Source: Acidobacteriaceae bacterium (GTDB lineage Bacteria > Acidobacteriota > Terriglobia > Terriglobales > Acidobacteriaceae). From it: 9,450 nt of DNA. The position numbers and the translations under genes were made by a program. Under the pieces are notes generated by a model. It was given only the letters and a program-made list of their open reading frames with translations, had not been told where the DNA came from and searched no databases. Positions 7,228 to 9,450 of the stretch are shown here, piece by piece. Every line of letters starts with the position of its first letter. Within the stretch, counting starts at the first letter, position 1. The DNA lies in assembly GCA_003165455.1 (NCBI GenBank), contig PLUJ01000322.1, positions 25,939-35,388 on the forward strand, given 5' to 3'.

Positions 7228-7617
7228 CTACTCTTCTGGTAATTCGCAGAGATCCAGCTCTGGCATGGGGAAGTCTTTGCGGTTATCGGTGGCCAGTGGA
7301 CAGGATAGCTGGAGGGCTGTTGCGGCAACCATGGCATCGGCGAGCGTAAGGGTGCGTCCTTTTCTAGCCCAAAGGCTTTTGAGTTTGCCAGCCTCTTCTG
7401 CCACGGTCGCGTCAATCTCATGGCAATCGAGCGATGCCAGGAATACCTTCGTTTGAGCCTCCTCGTCGGGGCGCATGCCGGCAAAAACCTCCGCGAGATT
7501 GAGCGCCGTTGTTGCGAGGGTATGGCCTGCGCGCACCATCGAGGCGAGCCATTGCCTGCGCTCGCGCCGTGAACGTAACGCGTCAATCAGAACCGAAGTA
7601 TCCAATAAAATCCGCAT
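7228..7617 (-). CDS. vapC: PIN-domain toxin, VapC family
   Basis: A 129-residue protein of usual VapC length. The acidic metal-binding residues of the PIN nuclease fold are in place: D6 in ILLDTSVLID, E43 in NLAEVFAG, D94 in LADAMVAATA, and D111 (or D115) in the ATDNRKDFP ending. VapC toxins are magnesium-dependent RNases that cut tRNA or rRNA and are held inactive by a cognate antitoxin. The gene follows the antitoxin gene on the same strand after 24 bases, the usual antitoxin-first order. No strong ribosome binding site is seen before the ATG, so translation may depend on the upstream gene. It converges on mtaB with 69 bases between the stop codons and no obvious intrinsic terminator there. 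All catalytic residues are present, so it is likely active. Confidence 0.88.
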   Translation of the reverse strand: MRILLDTSVLIDALRSRRERRQWLASMVRAGHTLATTALNLAEVFAGMRPDEEAQTKVFLASLDCHEIDATVAEEAGKLKSLWARKGRTLTLADAMVAATALQLSCPLATDNRKDFPMPELDLCELPEE

Positions 7618-7641
7618 ACCGGTGTTTGCGCTTGGTGGGAG

Positions 7642-7953
7642 TTATTTTGAGTGGCGCGGTTTGGACTTTTGCGATTGTGAGCGCGGCGATTGCCGGGCCG
7701 ATCCTTCGCGAAAGTCGCTCTGTTCGCGAAGTTTACGCACCCAAGCACCAGAGCCTTGCGCGAGTTCAGGATGAGCATCGGCCTTCCAAGTAGGCTGGTC
7801 CGCTTCCAGAAAGCGTAGTAGCTTACGACGCCGCACTTCCTGGCGGGCGGTTTCGAGCAAGAAAGCACTACGCCCGCGAGGTCCTACCAAGGCGTCGATT
7901 TCTTGTAACAAGTCAGATGGGATAATGATGTGAGTTCGCTGTGGGCTTTCCAT
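7642..7953 (-). CDS. vapB: VapB-like antitoxin, ribbon-helix-helix type
   Basis: A 103-residue protein. The N-terminus (RTHIIIPSDLLQEIDALVGPRG) followed by RSAFLLETARQEV is the pattern of a ribbon-helix-helix DNA-binding domain: a beta strand, then two helices. The second half (KLLRFLEADQPTW, then HPELAQGSGAWVRKLREQ) resembles the toxin-neutralising tail in VapB partners of PIN toxins. The last 20 or so residues after FREG are an unusual Ser/Lys/Arg/Gln tail. The reading frame stays open far upstream through the nuclease gene, but the protein-like part begins at ATG 7953, and the 5' extension is only the antisense-free shadow of that gene. It should bind VapC and repress its own operon. The 43 bases before it have no clear Shine-Dalgarno; a short ACTT-T-AAGT palindrome (complement of 7961-7969) could be an operator half. 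Confidence 0.82.
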   Translation of the reverse strand: MESPQRTHIIIPSDLLQEIDALVGPRGRSAFLLETARQEVRRRKLLRFLEADQPTWKADAHPELAQGSGAWVRKLREQSDFREGSARQSPRSQSQKSKPRHSK

Positions 7954-7996
7954 ATGTGTACTTAAAGTGTGCCATGCAAAAGCACATAGAGTCAAG

Positions 7997-8497
7997 CTAC
8001 GAGTTAGGGTGTGCTTCCGCCCTGCCAGTTGCCTCTTGCGACGCGGGTGTCGGTGTTCGCCGGACGTTGTGTTCGGGACGCCATTTTCGCAGGAGGAACC
8101 AGGCTTCGAGGTAGCGGTCGTACTTTGCGCCGCGCTTCCAGGGCGAGAGCGAGATCGAGCCTTTGGCCTTGCGCACGGTGCCAGCGGGAATGATGTACCA
8201 GAGGTCGGCAGGGATGACGTAGGCTGCGAGAAAGTCGACCTCTTTGAGCAGAGCAAGCATTCTCTTTTCGCAGGGCATGCCGCAGGCGTAAGAGGCCGGT
8301 GGGATGCGATGGATGGTGGACTTGATTTGAACACGGAAGGCAGTACCATCCCGCTCGACCATGAGATCGTAAGGCGAGGTGTTGCCCCACGGTTTCGACA
8401 CACGAAATCCTTGTTCCATGGCCCGGGCTACAAAGCGAATTTCCGCCCATTCTCCGCGTTCTCCGCTATTTCTAAAGTGCTTTGTCCATAGATTCAT
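7997..8497 (-). CDS. PD-(D/E)XK nuclease-like protein, group I intron endonuclease (PF11645) type
   Basis: A 166-residue protein. GERGEWAEIRFVARAMEQGF (residues 12-31, E19) is the usual opening helix of these nucleases. SPYDLMVE (D44) and FRVQIKST (Q57-x-K59) give the D...(E/Q)xK catalytic core, with glutamine in place of the common glutamate. The segment VDFLAAYVIPADLWYIIPA (88-106) and the YDRYLEAWFLL helix complete the fold seen in PF11645, the I-Ssp6803I-type group. Such genes are often found without any intron, and their role is then unknown. I see no group I intron here. The start at 8497 is chosen over GTG 8542 because GGAGG lies 11 bases before it and because the GTG falls inside a terminator-like hairpin. 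The tail after residue 145 is low-complexity and probably disordered. It leads into the antitoxin gene after 43 bases. Confidence 0.78.
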   Translation of the reverse strand: MNLWTKHFRNSGERGEWAEIRFVARAMEQGFRVSKPWGNTSPYDLMVERDGTAFRVQIKSTIHRIPPASYACGMPCEKRMLALLKEVDFLAAYVIPADLWYIIPAGTVRKAKGSISLSPWKRGAKYDRYLEAWFLLRKWRPEHNVRRTPTPASQEATGRAEAHPNS

Positions 8498-8508
8498 GCT
8501 TGATTCAG

Positions 8509-8513
8509 CCTCC
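8509..8513 (-). promoter_or_regulatory. Ribosome binding site of the nuclease gene
   Basis: CCTCC on the plus strand reads GGAGG on the coding strand, 11 bases before the ATG at 8497. It begins only 7 bases after the base of the hairpin at 8521-8548, so folding or termination at the hairpin would affect its use. Confidence 0.65.
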
Positions 8514-8520
8514 AAATACA

Positions 8521-8548
8521 AAAGGCGCGGCCACTGGGCCACGCCTTT
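8521..8548 (-). terminator. Intrinsic-terminator-like hairpin in the nuclease leader
   Basis: On the minus strand, AAAGGCGTGGCC pairs with GGCCGCGCCTTT around a 4-base CAGT loop, giving a 12-bp stem with one U-G wobble. UGUAUUU follows, making a U-rich tail after the UUU of the stem. On the plus strand the same position is a C-A mismatch and the tail is weaker, so the structure is built for the minus-strand RNA. It sits between the candidate promoter (8571-8598) and the GGAGG site. This suggests conditional termination (attenuation) or a terminator for an upstream transcript that insulates the nuclease gene. Confidence 0.6.
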
Positions 8549-8570
8549 GGAATCTCTCAGAATTTTTTAC

Positions 8571-8598
8571 TCTATATATTCAGTATATCAATTGGCAA
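8571..8598 (-). promoter_or_regulatory. Candidate promoter for the nuclease gene
   Basis: On the minus strand TTGCCA (complement of 8593-8598) is a five-of-six -35 match. After 16 bases comes TATAGA (complement of 8571-8576). An alternative -10, TATACT (complement of 8582-8587), is a better hexamer but lacks a good -35. The local A/T richness contrasts with the surroundings. The predicted leader of about 65 bases would include the hairpin at 8521-8548. Confidence 0.42.
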
Positions 8599-8600
8599 AG

Positions 8601-8621
8601 GGCAAACACGACACGTTTGCC
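8601..8621. repeat. Perfect inverted repeat next to the nuclease promoter, possible operator
   Basis: GGCAAAC (8601-8607) and GTTTGCC (8615-8621) are perfect 7-bp arms around a 7-base spacer, centre to centre 14 bases. A further GGCAAA at 8594-8599 lies directly beside it and overlaps the candidate -35. The size suits a dimeric repressor binding just upstream of or over the promoter. Confidence 0.45.
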
Positions 8622-8732
8622 GGATTTATATTTCCATTGCTTGCTTCGAGATAAGAGGATTTCTGTAACTTTTGCCTATTGACAACAATTTGGGGTTCTT
8701 TCATTTCTCCGCAAAGGATTCTGACGCTCCGG

Positions 8733-8840
8733 CTAAATCTGTTCTGGTTCTTCGGGATCTGGCTCGCGCACCGGGGCATCGGGATTTTCCATTGGCGATG
8801 GCGGTTCTTTGATGGGTGGCGGGGAAGGTTCAGCAGGCAC
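8733..8840 (-). CDS. Small proline- and glutamate-rich ORF
   Basis: A 35-codon frame beginning at GTG that encodes a Pro/Glu-rich, acidic, low-complexity peptide (PSPPPIKEPPSP, then VREPDPEEPEQI and TAG). The repeated KEPP / REPDP pattern is like small Pro-rich hypothetical proteins found in many soil bacteria, so it is unlikely to be chance. The start is uncertain: there is no ribosome binding site before GTG 8840. The frame stays open 12 more codons up to a TAA (8879-8877), and that TAA ends a 5-codon ATG frame starting at 8894. A premature stop in an originally longer gene is therefore possible. No function is known. The rest of 8498-8972 holds only the regulatory sites listed separately. 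Confidence 0.4.
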   Translation of the reverse strand: MPAEPSPPPIKEPPSPMENPDAPVREPDPEEPEQI

Positions 8841-8938
8841 GCGAAGATGGTAGCGGACGAGCGAGCGTGCTTCGAGTTAGGCCTCGATTGACATAGCATT
8901 TCTGACGTGGAACGCTCACAAGGGGCCTGCAGATCGTG

Positions 8939-8963
8939 CGAACATCCTAGTGGTCGAACATCC
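8939..8963. repeat. 9-bp direct repeat downstream of the DUF6582-like gene
   Basis: CGAACATCC occurs at 8939-8947 and 8955-8963, a period of 16 bases, starting 10 bases past the stop codon of the DUF6582-like gene on its downstream side. It could be a pair of protein-binding sites or a small duplication; two copies are too few for an origin or CRISPR array. Confidence 0.5.
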
Positions 8964-8972
8964 CATTTCCCC

Positions 8973-9194
8973 TTAGGCGGACTTTTTCAATTCCACTCCG
9001 TATCGCTTTGCGGCAGACTCAATCCGCTTCCACGCCGCGCGACGCTCCGCCTGCGTAACCCCCTCTACCTGACTGAAACGCGCAGCCGCGTTGCGTACGT
9101 GAGCGGCATTTTCCAGCGGCTCCTTGCGTTGCTTGGGGAAAGCGAACTTGGTTGCCGATATCCGATCACGAGCTGGCTTGGTTAGCTTGGCCAT
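8973..9194 (-). CDS. Small DUF6582-like protein of unknown function
   Basis: A 73-residue basic, soluble protein. MAKLTKPARDRI, the FAFPKQRKEPLENAAHVRNAAARFSQVEGV core (given in part) and AERRAAWKRIESAAKRYGVEL match the layout I recall for the DUF6582 family: the MAKLT opening, the FAFPxxRKEPLE segment, then helices ending in the KRYGVE motif. The function is unknown; the protein is short enough to be an RNA- or DNA-binding accessory factor, but this is not shown. The start is well supported by GGGAG 7 bases before the ATG. The gene may share a transcript with the 48-codon frame 64 bases upstream. No membrane segment, signal peptide or cysteine is present. Confidence 0.75.
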   Translation of the reverse strand: MAKLTKPARDRISATKFAFPKQRKEPLENAAHVRNAAARFSQVEGVTQAERRAAWKRIESAAKRYGVELKKSA

Positions 9195-9201
9195 TATTTT
9201 T

Positions 9202-9213
9202 CTCCCTCGGGAG
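9202..9213 (-). promoter_or_regulatory. Ribosome binding site inside a short inverted repeat
   Basis: CTCCC (9202-9206) and GGGAG (9209-9213) are inverted copies two bases apart. The minus-strand GGGAG from 9206-9202 is the Shine-Dalgarno of the DUF6582-like gene, 7 bases before its ATG. The loop is too short for a stable hairpin with all five pairs, so the symmetry may be chance. Confidence 0.55.
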
Positions 9214-9258
9214 CATTCCCTGCTGCACGGCGGTCCGGAACTCTTTTACCACGTTGGA

Positions 9259-9405
9259 TTATGGCAGCTTTTCCAGCTTCTGGCGCGTGGTCTGGTTGAT
9301 GTCTTCTTCTCGCGTGGATTCAGCCATGCGCGGCTCATCCAATTCCTTTTTAACCCGCGCGAGAAGCGCTTGATTGGATTCTTGTCTTGGCTGGTTCTTA
9401 TGCAT
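9259..9405 (-). CDS. Small hydrophilic ORF, possibly truncated by a stop codon
   Basis: A 48-codon frame from ATG 9405 to TAA 9259, rich in Gln, Glu, Lys and Arg (MHKNQPRQESNQALLARV at the start, RQKLEKLP at the end), helix-forming and without hydrophobic segments. I do not recognise a family. After the TAA the same frame continues for about 30 codons with a plausible protein-like stretch (NVVKEFRTAVQQGMLPREK) and overlaps the start of the DUF6582-like gene. The TAA may therefore be a nonsense mutation in a gene of about 79 codons. No good Shine-Dalgarno precedes the ATG. Codon composition fits the neighbours. Real gene status is uncertain. Confidence 0.35.
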   Translation of the reverse strand: MHKNQPRQESNQALLARVKKELDEPRMAESTREEDINQTTRQKLEKLP

Positions 9406-9450
9406 ACTTGCACGATGTCACGAGTCCAAAGGGATTACAGGTCAATTTGG

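Noticed and set aside
7954..8403. 5' part of a 253-codon minus frame that includes the antitoxin
   Set aside because: This part overlaps the nuclease gene in another frame and reads as low-complexity Ser/Pro/Arg; only the section from ATG 7953 onward is protein-like.
8588..8899. 103-codon minus frame over the leader of the nuclease gene
   Set aside because: Overlaps the promoter, inverted repeat and the proline-rich frame; sequence lacks family features and has no ribosome binding site.
8521..9450. Group I intron accompanying the intron-endonuclease-type gene
   Set aside because: No interrupted gene is seen and I could not recognise conserved intron core elements; solitary copies of this nuclease family are common.

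Overview
The window looks like chromosomal DNA of a moderately GC-rich, free-living Gram-negative bacterium. An Acidobacteriota-like soil organism is my best guess, from the mix of small zinc-ribbon, DUF6582-like, PD-(D/E)XK and VapBC-type genes and the codon style. This is inference, because no phylogenetic marker is diagnostic by eye.

Layout. (1) Bases 71-3459, minus strand: a two-gene unit, a large MscS-type mechanosensitive channel with a long periplasmic coiled-coil region, followed with a 4-base ATGA overlap by an MFS exporter of the MFS_3/EntS-like type. (2) Bases 3528-4640, plus strand, divergent from the channel: a membrane-anchored calcineurin-like metallophosphoesterase. (3) Bases 4847-7158, plus strand: a translation-related group. 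It holds ribosomal protein bS21 (rpsU, TTG start, with its own candidate promoter), a 316-base gap with one strong hairpin, a small four-CxxC zinc-ribbon protein, and the tRNA methylthiotransferase MtaB. mtaB has a GTG start and an extended -10 box placed so that its mRNA could be leaderless. (4) Bases 7228-9405, minus strand: an accessory-looking block of small genes converging on mtaB. In transcription order these are a possibly broken 48-codon ORF, a DUF6582-like basic protein, a tiny proline-rich ORF, a PD-(D/E)XK nuclease of the I-Ssp6803I/PF11645 type, an antitoxin, and a VapC-like PIN-domain toxin.

How parts may work together. The channel and exporter are translationally coupled envelope proteins. 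rpsU, the zinc-ribbon protein and mtaB all fit housekeeping around translation, but the gaps suggest separate promoters. In the accessory block the nuclease and toxin-antitoxin pair are packed head to tail (43 and 24 base gaps) and could be cotranscribed from a region at 8571-8621. That region holds candidate -35/-10 boxes, a perfect 7-bp inverted repeat, and then a 12-bp hairpin with a U-rich tail just before a GGAGG ribosome binding site. This arrangement looks like an operator plus an attenuator or terminator controlling nuclease expression. It is the most interesting structure in the window. I see no clearly new multi-gene system, no tRNA or rRNA, no CRISPR array and no insertion sequence.
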